The notes beneath the pieces are model-generated. The model was not told the DNA's origin. It did no database searches and saw only the letters and a list, made by a program, of their open reading frames with translations. Both the position numbers and the translations under genes were made by a program. Shown here piece after piece: positions 33,701-40,202 of a stretch of 64,000 nucleotides of DNA. How positions within the stretch are numbered: position 1 is the stretch's first letter; each line of letters starts with the position of its first letter. This DNA comes from an uncultured Eubacteriales bacterium (GTDB lineage Bacteria > Bacillota > Clostridia > Oscillospirales > CAG-382), in assembly GCA_934502885.1 (NCBI GenBank), contig CAKSUT010000001.1, positions 186,001 to 250,000 on the forward strand, in the 5' to 3' direction.

Positions 33701-35677
33701 GACGTAAAGCTTTACGCGGTATGGCGCGACGCTTACGAAACCTCCTACTATCAGAATTTCTACAACGCGCTCATGAGCGGAAACGCAACGGTAAGCTACT
33801 TCGGCGGCTCGATCACTTTCGGCGACGGACTTTCAAAGTACGGTGCAGACATCCGAAACGCACTCTCCTGGAGAGGACTCACACGCGACTGGTTCGCAGA
33901 GAGCTTCGGCGCGAAGATTACCGAGGTAAACGGTGCGATAAACGGCACAGGCACACGCTTCGCCGCATACAGAGCGACGGAGGACCTCAAGCTCGGCACG
34001 ACTCCTCCCGACCTTCTCTTCATCGAATTTGCGATAAATGATGCTTACGAGTATTACGAAGAGGACGAAATAAGAGAAAACCTCAAAGTGGTTCTCAAGA
34101 AAGTTCTCGACGCAAATCCTTATGCAAACTTCATGTTCATCCTCACGACCGACCAAAATAAGCTTGCGAACGACTTCCCCACCCTCACCTATCACAGAAA
34201 GTTCGCCGAGGATTTCGGCATTCCGTACATCGACGTCGGCAAGGTGATATCGAATCAGATCAAGGCTGAAAACGCAAGCTGGCTCACCTACTTCTCCGAC
34301 TGGGTACACCCCGACGTCAAGGGCAACGAGGTATACGCAAAGTGCATAACCGACTACTTCACGAACGAGTTCTGCACAAAGACGCTCAATCCGAATGCTG
34401 AGAAGACTGTTCAGAGCTTTGACGGAATAGACGAAACCGTTGACACGGACAGACATATGTCACGAATCGGTACACGCCCTGCCGAGGAAAGAAGCAAGCT
34501 TATTGCAATAAAGGACGAGATAGGAAGTGTCGAAGAGGGTTCTCGCTATGCGTTTAAATTCACCGGCACAAACGCTTATGTCTGGTCCGCAAAGTGTCGC
34601 TTCTATGCATACCTTGACGTATACGTTGACGGTTCTCCCGTTCCCACAACGACTCATGACGCATGGAGAGACAACAACTGGACACAGAATTATCTGTTCC
34701 CTATAAGCGAAACCGACCTCAAGTACGGCGAACACACCGTCGTCTGCATTCCCCGTGTAAGATACGAAGACTACAAGGACGGCTACACCGCAAAAGGCTA
34801 CAGAATACGTATTTCGGCTGTTGCGGTCAAGGGCAGTAAGAGCGGTTTTGCAAACTACAGCTTTATTGACGTTCCCGGCACGGCGACTTTCATCAACCCC
34901 TATTCCGCAAAGGAAATGACCTACTACAACGGCTACGCAAACGACTACTACCTCGAAACAAAGTCCGTAAACCTCGATTACAAGACCTACGTTTACGAAA
35001 ACGGTGCGACGATAGCTCTTCCGACCGAGAAGCCCAAGAAGGACGGCGAAAGCTTCAGTCACTGGTCGCTGACAGTCGGAGGCGCACCTATTACGGCGGA
35101 GGATCTTGTAATGGGTACGGAGGACAAGACCTTCTACGCGGTATTCGGCGAAAGTACAGGTATCAGCGCCGAGGGAAGCTTTATCAAGGTTTCCTCGAAT
35201 GCGGTGAGAACAAAAACCGCAAATCCCGACGGCTACGACTTCACAAGCGCCGCAAAGGTAACGCTTTACAGGGTTGACGGTGAGAATGCGGTTGAAACTG
35301 CGGTATACACAGAGCCTGAAGGCGGCAGTGACTCCGAAATTTCCTACAGCTTCGGTTCTCTTGAAGATGGCGATTACTACGTCACCATCGAAAAGAACGG
35401 CTACGCAAAGTACACCTCGTCCGTTGTATCGGTAACGGCAGGCGGAGAGAACAGCTTCGGCAAAGCACTTCTCGTTGCCGGCGACATAGTCGGAAGCTTC
35501 TCCGACATATGCGGCGACGGAGTTATTGACGTTGACGACTTCATCCGTGTGATAAGAGCGTTCGACCCCGGTGCGGTAAAGCGTCTCAAGGACGTCACCG
35601 ACATAAACGAGGACGGCACGGTGACAATCGAAGATCTTTCGTTTGTCAAGCTGAACTACGGTCACGGCAAAAACTGA
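27800..35677 (+). CDS. Secreted GH27 alpha-galactosidase mosaic with rhodanese, NPCBM, SGNH esterase and dockerin
   Basis: 2625 residues. In order: signal peptide (about 1-30); GH27 domain (about 50-350) with nucleophile Asp204 (FIKVDWCGG) and acid/base Asp262 (WRIGVDID); beta-sandwich modules; a rhodanese domain (about 1035-1130) with Cys1098 in CSSAKRS; two NPCBM-like domains (about 1231-1375 and 1377-1530); a beta-helix region (about 1531-1906) opening with VSDSGSDSNNGLSPEAP; an InlB-type repeat (about 1907-1976); an SGNH esterase domain (about 1982-2194) with Ser2004 (GGSITFG), FAINDA and Asp2167/His2170 (DWVHP); a second InlB-like repeat; and a dockerin-like pair of Ca loops (about 2561-2625, CGDGVIDVDDF and INEDGTVTIEDL). 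The start ATG 27800 follows GGAGG; the upstream ATG at 27764 overlaps the -10 box. It probably removes alpha-galactose and acyl groups from one polysaccharide. No cohesin is seen in the window. Confidence 0.9.
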   Translation: MKPYFKRILSAVLAGIMTVGMSQGSYAAATQTDENSEAVSMQSALTYEKRLTPVMGWASWNAFGHNINDESLMTQMDALVSTGLADAGYIYFNIDDTYQNGRDSETGRLKVNETKFPYGMKKYADEAHARGLYAGIYSDGGDNSCASGNDEVNKPWGIGVGLYQHEEDDIHMYLDDGIYRDTYAKANPDDPGIECWGYDFIKVDWCGGGHAGLNDEEQYTKIGNYIEEVEKKTGKDKIYNICRWAYAGPWQLKYDSWRIGVDIDMSGNSFDSVMVQVDKMKSLSYLTSPGHTNDPDMMVVGKGLTAEEDKTHFALWCMFSAPLMIGCKLDTLSDETLALLKNKELIGINQDPACLSASYIGDIGNKVEIWVKPLGSADSDTKAICFVNRTKVPQTLSYDFSKLGYTGKVNIRELFEGKDMTPDSGVDFTLGSHETAIYKISPTETVPEATLSASVSDVAENITFAGTEGEDFAIFAKGNDGTFKTAYTGTKSEYTSAVSYNGTAKGVSVTGENASFAVTLPSKNEESTAVLYFGGNSGSANLTATIGGKSIKKTVALDGGAKALSIKYYSTSDTGLTITVTGDVNVDAIAVSSDVVGTGSASLSETLPTTVNLTEVGASDWMFYGQVGNIRGVRKQDGGSQIRVASAGGENITTSGMGINYKWSDGDVQTAVSSAKGGTRTYDSFTVSLPADSTERTVTLPIGVYSGNATVEFYVGEDKLFTETISGTSGTMTSRLFTASYSADGKAAATVKITLSNKITTSAFIVFESAWLTAEGSGFSHSSVGTDVESFDPTVGTADYVKYGTSGTRLDGANLITDCLTLGSTEVTATADGDFFSGYGSGVEFTLPETGTLTAADICFEVKGVVAGINVYTDGEKSYTSVSDTKDGKEAVLTVWYDKNVKAGVSLSVKGMLAENGGITLKSVSVRKNAEYVTDYPTLSETDGKITASILARSVSDKTAKLNLEYISDTDVVSSASSDIALTSELSEVSVTADIPEGFTSGKVKVYVSDAEGNILSKTTTHSYPLSFSVSTADVENRIGGLTAQNLVGKGAVLLDVRSAEEYAAGHIDGAVNIEYTTVIDTIESLYPDKNTVFVAYCSSAKRSAQAVLSLTALGYKYAYNLGEMTAYDVTPSVSLPDPSSKTWSAGERLYMTSPEISRYDKVSVKYSLGKDSTVADAVVYSGADGIALQDDGSGSFTVKAYLVLTESGEVLAEDSETYEFLIEAPDASEISYFLSDLEVTKSGSLSNYTKLNTSVNGVTINIAGNTYEKGIGMNAGPEDGYPKVTAKIPAGVKYFVAVVGRDRDIDWSKGQTARFYVEFDGKVAASSPELGWDDSFVFRVGIPEGASEISVYAIGDANGNHVAFGNAGFMLDPSQILPDVSKLNIVAYFSDLNPTPQGSYRKLDESLGGDGIKMNVANTEFEKGVAVNAGTTDTFSTYTADIPAGANKFIAVAGRDHHNGSSWYSKNNATFYVEIDGVIAAETPELTWDDYYVLNVNIPDGAKKLRLYALGKPDGNHCAFGLSVFVDTRSYVYVSDSGSDSNNGLSPEAPKKTLSAAAALCKDGDWIKVVGTYTSTNGEKLSLDGGTLRITGYDETSKFISYRAVLTGEVEFSDIILGRCDGAEVPLRVNGQNLTIGAGVSFDESYTQNGTAATKRLTIAQHDYTEVNGANSTINISSGNIGLLYAGNNYGNASGDVKINISGTPTIGTVALNHHSNPKSVFTGNATVTIDGGTINEAIIGSASKGGSDGTMLFVINGGTVNNLYTTTRTGGNYGGDYTHEAVMQSGVNIFEINGGTFPGKTVNRGGLDPEATRVVIFNNGIGEDFTVKDGKAIVVKSTSEGKVTANVNNLSVLTGFDVATEYPKIIANGVVYETYTTDSDGLKHFTVDAPEAGTVFNIGYGITDISFDLNGGTGTVPATIKTSAGDLVALPRTVDATNGDKIFTGWSETPDGDKTFPSFKVAGTGDVKLYAVWRDAYETSYYQNFYNALMSGNATVSYFGGSITFGDGLSKYGADIRNALSWRGLTRDWFAESFGAKITEVNGAINGTGTRFAAYRATEDLKLGTTPPDLLFIEFAINDAYEYYEEDEIRENLKVVLKKVLDANPYANFMFILTTDQNKLANDFPTLTYHRKFAEDFGIPYIDVGKVISNQIKAENASWLTYFSDWVHPDVKGNEVYAKCITDYFTNEFCTKTLNPNAEKTVQSFDGIDETVDTDRHMSRIGTRPAEERSKLIAIKDEIGSVEEGSRYAFKFTGTNAYVWSAKCRFYAYLDVYVDGSPVPTTTHDAWRDNNWTQNYLFPISETDLKYGEHTVVCIPRVRYEDYKDGYTAKGYRIRISAVAVKGSKSGFANYSFIDVPGTATFINPYSAKEMTYYNGYANDYYLETKSVNLDYKTYVYENGATIALPTEKPKKDGESFSHWSLTVGGAPITAEDLVMGTEDKTFYAVFGESTGISAEGSFIKVSSNAVRTKTANPDGYDFTSAAKVTLYRVDGENAVETAVYTEPEGGSDSEISYSFGSLEDGDYYVTIEKNGYAKYTSSVVSVTAGGENSFGKALLVAGDIVGSFSDICGDGVIDVDDFIRVIRAFDPGAVKRLKDVTDINEDGTVTIEDLSFVKLNYGHGKN

Positions 35678-35704
35678 CGCGTACTGAAAACGGAACAGCA
35701 ACGG

Positions 35705-35747
35705 AACCTCCCTGCGAAGCTGAAAGCTTCGCAGGGAGGTTTATTTT
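35705..35747 (+). terminator. Terminator of the GH27 mosaic gene
   Basis: 17-bp perfect stem beginning AACCTCCCTGCG (35705-35721, 35725-35741), then TTATTTT. Confidence 0.92.
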
Positions 35748-35755
35748 ACACGCGG

Positions 35756-35791
35756 AAAAACCGCAGAACGCCGATTTCGTTCTGCGGTTTT
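35756..35791. terminator. Second terminator, serving the reverse aminotransferase gene
   Basis: Stem AAAACCGCAGAACG/CGTTCTGCGGTTTT, symmetric with T-runs on both strands. Confidence 0.88.
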
Positions 35792-35811
35792 GTCACATAT
35801 TCGCTCTGCCT

Positions 35812-37089
35812 TTACTTTGTTTCGAGAAGCTTCTCGACCGCCGCGATTCTCACGCAGACGCAAAGCACCTCAATCGCCGTCTTAAGCTCGTCTATCTTCG
35901 GGAAGGACGGTGCGATTCTTAAGTTTCTGTCACGCGGATCGACGCCGTAGGGGAAGGTTGCGCCGGCCTTCGTTATCGTGATGCCTGCCTCCTTGGCAAG
36001 CTTTCCTACTCTCAGCGCACAGCCGTCGGGAACATTGAGGCTTATGAAGTAACCGCCCTTAGGCTTCTTCCACTCCCCTATTCCTCTCGGCGAAAGCTCT
36101 TTGTCAAGGCATTCAAGCACGGTTTCAAACTTCGGACGGAGTATTTCGGCGTGCTTCTTCATGTACTTCTTCATGCCTTCGGCATTTCCGAAGAAACGCA
36201 CGTGACGAAGCATATTCATCTTGTCGTAACCGATGGTCTGGAACGAAAGTATGCCCTTTATATGTTCAATGTTATACACCGATGCCGCCATTACCGAGAT
36301 ACCCGAGCCGGGATAGGTTATCTTCGAGGTGGAGGCGAATATAAACGGGAAATTGGGGTGTCCGGCTTTCTTGCACTCGTCGAGGATATTGAGAAGCTCG
36401 TCGCCCTCGTCGTAGAGGTCGTGAATGCAGTATGCGTTGTCCCAGAAAATTCTGAAGTCGGGGGACGCAGGAGTGAGTGCCGCAAAACGCTTTACGGTTT
36501 CGTCGGAATATGTTATTCCGTCGGGGTTGCTGTACTTCGGCACACACCATATACCCTTGACGTGGGGATCCTTGACAAGCTGTTCAACCTGATCCATATC
36601 GGGACCCGTGGGAGTCATATCGACGTTTATCATCTCGATACCGAGAGACTGGCAGATTCCGAAATGCCTGTCGTAGCCGGGTGCCGGGCAGAGGAACTTC
36701 ACTCTGTCTCTTATCCAAGGTCCCGTGCCGCCGTAAACTCCGTATATGAGACAGCGGACGACCTGGTCGTACATCATATTAAGGCTTGAGTTGCCGCCGA
36801 CGATAACCTCGGACTGATCGACGCCGAGTATTTCCGCGAAAAGCTCCTTCGCCTCGTGTATACCGTCAACTATGCCGTAATTGCGGCAGTCAGTTCCCTT
36901 TTCGGTGAAGCAGTCCTCATTCGAGCCTATCGCCGTAAGCATTCCCTCGGAAAGGTTAAGCTGATCTGCGGCAGGCTTTCCTCTCGACATATCAAGGCTC
37001 AAGTGCTTTTCGAGTATTTTGTCGTACTCGGCACGAAGCTCTTTCATCTCATTTTCAAGTTCGCTCTTCGTCATTTCAGAATAGTACAT
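35812..37089 (-). CDS. PLP-dependent aminotransferase (aspartate aminotransferase-like, PF12897 type)
   Basis: A 425-residue fold-type I aminotransferase. The internal aldimine lysine is Lys256 in ASTSKITYPGSG. Other family blocks are LSLDMSRGKPAADQLNLSEGM, RNYGIVDGIHEAKELFAEILG, GGNSSLNMMYD and YSNPDGITYSDETV; the conserved Asp/Tyr pair of the cofactor site is in FWDNAYCIHDLY. It resembles the subgroup annotated as type Ic aspartate aminotransferase. The start ATG 37089 has AAAGGAG upstream; an in-frame codon at 37113 lies on the wrong side of that site. It is monocistronic. Amino-donor specificity cannot be read with certainty. Confidence 0.9.
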   Translation of the reverse strand: MYYSEMTKSELENEMKELRAEYDKILEKHLSLDMSRGKPAADQLNLSEGMLTAIGSNEDCFTEKGTDCRNYGIVDGIHEAKELFAEILGVDQSEVIVGGNSSLNMMYDQVVRCLIYGVYGGTGPWIRDRVKFLCPAPGYDRHFGICQSLGIEMINVDMTPTGPDMDQVEQLVKDPHVKGIWCVPKYSNPDGITYSDETVKRFAALTPASPDFRIFWDNAYCIHDLYDEGDELLNILDECKKAGHPNFPFIFASTSKITYPGSGISVMAASVYNIEHIKGILSFQTIGYDKMNMLRHVRFFGNAEGMKKYMKKHAEILRPKFETVLECLDKELSPRGIGEWKKPKGGYFISLNVPDGCALRVGKLAKEAGITITKAGATFPYGVDPRDRNLRIAPSFPKIDELKTAIEVLCVCVRIAAVEKLLETK

Positions 37090-37207
37090 CGCTCTGCTCC
37101 TTTTTTTGCGCACCGCTCTGTGCGGTTCGACTTATATTAAAACGCCGTGCCGTAAATAAGCCGCAGCACTTCGAAAACTAATGCTCTTTTTTTGAATTGC
37201 CGGGTTC

Positions 37208-37236
37208 ATTATATTGCAAAATTTGAGTAAAATCAA
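37208..37236 (-). promoter_or_regulatory. Promoter of the aminotransferase gene
   Basis: Reverse strand: TTGATT at 37231-37236, 17-base spacer, TATAAT at 37208-37213. The untranslated leader of about 110 bases holds nothing recognisable. Confidence 0.85.
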
Positions 37237-37345
37237 GTGTTAAATGTAACATTTAAAATATTTTTTGCATAATTTCTTTTTTTGACTTCAAAATCACGCG
37301 ATTTTGTCCCGACACCCGCATCTGCAAACGGCAAATATTTATGGG

Positions 37346-37374
37346 TTGACTTTCGGCGAATTTTGTGGTATACT
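37346..37374 (+). promoter_or_regulatory. Promoter of the Dlt-like operon
   Basis: TTGACT at 37346-37351, 17-base spacer, TATACT at 37369-37374 with extended -10 TGG. The 37237-37345 part of the gap is AT-rich with nothing else supported. Confidence 0.87.
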
Positions 37375-37453
37375 GTATTTTGTATAATCAGTGCGTTGCG
37401 GCACATTGCCGCGCGAACCGCAGAACATAATATTTCTCTTTCCGGAGGAAAAT

Positions 37454-39016
37454 ATGTATATCACGAATGTATTAAGCTGGCTTGAAAATGCCGCCGCAAA
37501 GTTTCCCGAAAAAACCGCACTTGCGGACGAAAAAGGAAGCGTTGTATACCGTGAACTCGCCCGAAGAGCGGCGATACTCGGCGTCGAAACGGCGGCGGTT
37601 GTCGGAGAAATAAGAAAGCCCGTTGCCGTCCTGTGCGACAGAAGTCTCGACTGCATTGCAGGCTTTCTCGGCATACTTTACGCCGGCTGTTTTTATGCAC
37701 CGATAGACGCGGATATGCCTGTCGCGAGAGCGGCGGCGCTTGCGAAGAATCTTTCGCCGTCGCTCGTGCTTTACCCCGACGGCGAAAAGCACCGCGACTT
37801 TGCGGAAAAGGTATTCCCGGGAGTACCGGCTCTTTCGCTTTCCGACAGCGGCAGGAATGTAACGGAGTCCGACCTTTCGCTCCTCGGCGGTATACGCCGC
37901 AGAGTTATCGACACCGACCCCATGTATATCATTCACACCTCCGGTTCGACGGGCGTTCCGAAAGGGATTGTCATGTCTCACAGGAGCGTCATTGACTTCA
38001 TCGAATGGATGACCGACGAAATAGGCTTTTCGTCCGACGATATTTTCGCAAATCAGGCTCCGTTTTTCTTTGATGCGTCGGTTAAGGACATATATCTCAC
38101 TCTCCGTCACGGGGCGACGGACTTTATCCTTCCGAAGAAGCTTTTTATGTTTCCTCCGCTTCTTATCGATTTTCTCGACAAGAACCGTGTAAGCGCAGTA
38201 ACGTGGGCAACCTCGGCGTTCAACCTTGTTGCAAACTCCGGTATACTCAGCAAAAAGAAGCCTTCGCATCTGCGCACGGTCGTACTCGGCGGAGAAGCAC
38301 TCCGCGGAAAACAGCTTAATGCGTGGAGGAGAAATCTTCCGGAGGTAAAATACGTAAACCTTTACGGTCCTACCGAGGTGACGGTTGACTGTACCTGCCA
38401 CATTGTCGAAAGAGACTTTGCCGACGGCGAATCCGTGCCGATAGGAAAGGCGTGCCGGAACATGGAGGTAATGCTTTTGGTCGAGGAGGACGGCAGACTC
38501 CGCGATGCGCATGACAAAGAGCCGGGCGAGATATGCGTGAGAGGCACGGGACTCGCAAAGGGTTACTACAACGATCCCGAAAAAACGGCGGCGGTTTTTG
38601 TACAGAATCCGCACATAACCGAATACGCAGACACGGTTTACCGTACCGGAGACATAGGCGTGTACGATGAAAACGGCGATATCGTATTTCTCGCAAGAAA
38701 AGACGGACAGATAAAACATATGGGCTACAGAATAGAGCTGGGTGAGATTGAAAACGCTCTTATCGGCATTGATTTCGTCCGCAATGCGGCGTGTTTTTTC
38801 GACACGGACGCAGACAGAATAGTTGCCGTCGTCGAGGCGGACGAGCCTTTTCCGCCAAAGGAAGAAACGACCGTACTTTTGCGCAGTTCTTTACCAAAGT
38901 ATATGCTTCCGAATATTTACAGGTTCAAAGTCCGTATGCCGTACACCGCAAACGGGAAAATTGACAGAGTAAAGCTTCGTGAGGAATACTTCTCGGAAAA
39001 GAAAAACGCAGACTGA
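37454..39016 (+). CDS. DltA-like amino acid adenylation enzyme
   Basis: 520 residues of the AMP-forming ANL superfamily, close in length and order to DltA (D-alanine--carrier protein ligase). Motifs in order: IIHTSGSTGVPKGIVMSHRS (phosphate loop, about 158-177); NLYGPTEVTVDC (adenine site); YRTGDIGVYDENGDIVFLARKDG split as YRTGDIG and FLARKDGQIKHMGYRIELGE; and the catalytic C-terminal Lys in PYTANGKIDRVKL. It should activate an amino or other acid with ATP and load it on the carrier protein encoded two genes downstream. The start ATG follows GGAGGA. It is the first gene of the operon 37454-44407. D-alanine is the default guess from DltA, but specificity is not established. Confidence 0.9.
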   Translation: MYITNVLSWLENAAAKFPEKTALADEKGSVVYRELARRAAILGVETAAVVGEIRKPVAVLCDRSLDCIAGFLGILYAGCFYAPIDADMPVARAAALAKNLSPSLVLYPDGEKHRDFAEKVFPGVPALSLSDSGRNVTESDLSLLGGIRRRVIDTDPMYIIHTSGSTGVPKGIVMSHRSVIDFIEWMTDEIGFSSDDIFANQAPFFFDASVKDIYLTLRHGATDFILPKKLFMFPPLLIDFLDKNRVSAVTWATSAFNLVANSGILSKKKPSHLRTVVLGGEALRGKQLNAWRRNLPEVKYVNLYGPTEVTVDCTCHIVERDFADGESVPIGKACRNMEVMLLVEEDGRLRDAHDKEPGEICVRGTGLAKGYYNDPEKTAAVFVQNPHITEYADTVYRTGDIGVYDENGDIVFLARKDGQIKHMGYRIELGEIENALIGIDFVRNAACFFDTDADRIVAVVEADEPFPPKEETTVLLRSSLPKYMLPNIYRFKVRMPYTANGKIDRVKLREEYFSEKKNAD

Positions 39017-39026
39017 GGTGATTTTA

Positions 39027-39146
39027 TTGGAATACATACGGGCAACAAAGGAAAACCTCGAAAAAGAACACCTATGCTGTGCGATATCGGGTAAGAGGAC
39101 ATTTCCAAAAGGAAGTTTACGACGGAGCTTATCGGCAAATGATTGA
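39027..39146 (+). CDS. Short 39-codon ORF overlapping the GNAT start (possible gene remnant)
   Basis: It has a good site, GAGGTGA at 39015-39021, and a TTG start at 39027, giving LEYIRATKENLEKEHLCCAI and 19 more residues before TGA at 39144-39146. The frame differs from the GNAT gene and overlaps its ATG by 8 bases. From memory the first 20 residues resemble the N-terminus of YoaP-type GNAT acetyltransferases, so it may be a remnant or an in-place frameshift. It could also simply couple translation of the next gene. Confidence 0.4.
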   Translation: MEYIRATKENLEKEHLCCAISGKRTFPKGSLRRSLSAND

Positions 39147-39981
39147 GAAGATTACTGACAAAAAAGAGCTTTCAAGGCTCATAATGGCGTCCATGAAGCG
39201 AGGAGTTGCAACAAACTGCTTTACGGCGTCCTCGTTTACCTTTGACATAGACGAGGGACGTCTGTATTACGAAAAGCGCAGCGACTCCCTGTTTCTTCTG
39301 CGTAAAAGAGACGGCGTGTGCATTCTGAATTTTTACGTCAACGGCAACATCGCTCTCCCATCTTTCACAGACGTTTGCGGCGAATTGAGCGTTGTCACGG
39401 AAATACCCGTTTACGACAGCGGCAATGTGAATGAAGCCGAGGCAAGACTGCGTGACATTGTAACGGACGGCGGCTTCGAGTGCATTCTTGAGCGCACAAT
39501 GCTTGAAAGAGCGGTATGTGACAAAAGTGCGCAGATGTGTGACGACGCACGCATTACAACCTCTTGCCCCGATGTGCGGAAAATGTACGATGTGTTGAAG
39601 GGCTTCCTCTCGCCCGTCACCGGCTGTGTACCGACCTTTTCGGAGTTTTCGTCAGATACCGAAAACGGCTGTGTTTTTGCACTTTACGAGGAGGGCGACG
39701 TCAAAGGTGTTCTGAGGTGCGGAATAGGCAAAAAGGAGCTTGCAATAAAACAGCTTGCGGTGGACGGAAAGTACCGGCGTCAAGGCATAGGAGAAAAGCT
39801 TGTGTCGACGGCTCTGCACGCACATTCGGGCAAAAAAGCGACGGTCTGGACGGACTCCGGCAACACGGCGGCTCTGTCGCTCTATGAAAAATGCGGTTTT
39901 GTGCGTCTCTCCAGACGCTCTTACGTATACATTAAAACAACTAAAACTACCGAAACGGAAGGAAAGACAATATGGATATAA
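39139..39981 (+). CDS. GNAT-family N-acetyltransferase in the Dlt-like operon
   Basis: 280 residues from the ATG at 39139 (GGAG 11 bases upstream). The frame stays open further upstream with a GTG at 39079, so the true start is uncertain. The C-terminal third (about 185-270) is a GNAT domain with the acetyl-CoA loop LAVDGKYRRQGIGEKLV and the final strand-helix NTAALSLYEKCGF. The N-terminal 180 residues are an unrecognised GNAT-like half. It ends 10 bases inside the carrier protein gene. GNAT enzymes acetylate amines from acetyl-CoA. In this operon the acceptor might be the activated amino acid, a carrier-bound intermediate or a surface sugar; none of these is shown. Confidence 0.82.
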   Translation: MIEKITDKKELSRLIMASMKRGVATNCFTASSFTFDIDEGRLYYEKRSDSLFLLRKRDGVCILNFYVNGNIALPSFTDVCGELSVVTEIPVYDSGNVNEAEARLRDIVTDGGFECILERTMLERAVCDKSAQMCDDARITTSCPDVRKMYDVLKGFLSPVTGCVPTFSEFSSDTENGCVFALYEEGDVKGVLRCGIGKKELAIKQLAVDGKYRRQGIGEKLVSTALHAHSGKKATVWTDSGNTAALSLYEKCGFVRLSRRSYVYIKTTKTTETEGKTIWI

Positions 39982-40202
39982 CCAAGGAACAGTTAAGAGA
40001 ACTCATTTCGGAAATATGCCCCGGTGCCGACCTCGACTCGGAGTCGCTTATAGACGACGGAATAATCGATTCTTTCGACCTCGTTGCAATTATAAGCGAG
40101 CTTGTTTCGACCTACGGCGCGGAAATTGAGGTTGATGACATTGTCCCTGATAACTTCAACTCTCTCGACGCAATTCTCAAGCTTATCGGCGGTAACAACT
40201 GA
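39972..40202 (+). CDS. Acyl/D-alanyl carrier protein (DltC-like)
   Basis: 76 residues of the phosphopantetheine carrier fold. The attachment Ser34 lies in DDGIIDSFDLVAII, close to the DltC motif (DSFxxV), which differs from the DSL of fatty-acid ACP. It starts 10 bases before the GNAT stop, with GGAAGG upstream, and its stop shares one base with the MBOAT start (TGATG). The tight coupling supports stoichiometric production of carrier and acyltransferase. It should receive the acyl or aminoacyl group from the adenylation enzyme. Confidence 0.93.
   Translation: MDITKEQLRELISEICPGADLDSESLIDDGIIDSFDLVAIISELVSTYGAEIEVDDIVPDNFNSLDAILKLIGGNN

Noticed and set aside
37454..39016. Nonribosomal peptide synthetase module
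   Set aside because: There is no condensation or thioesterase domain; the carrier and MBOAT that follow point to a Dlt-like system.
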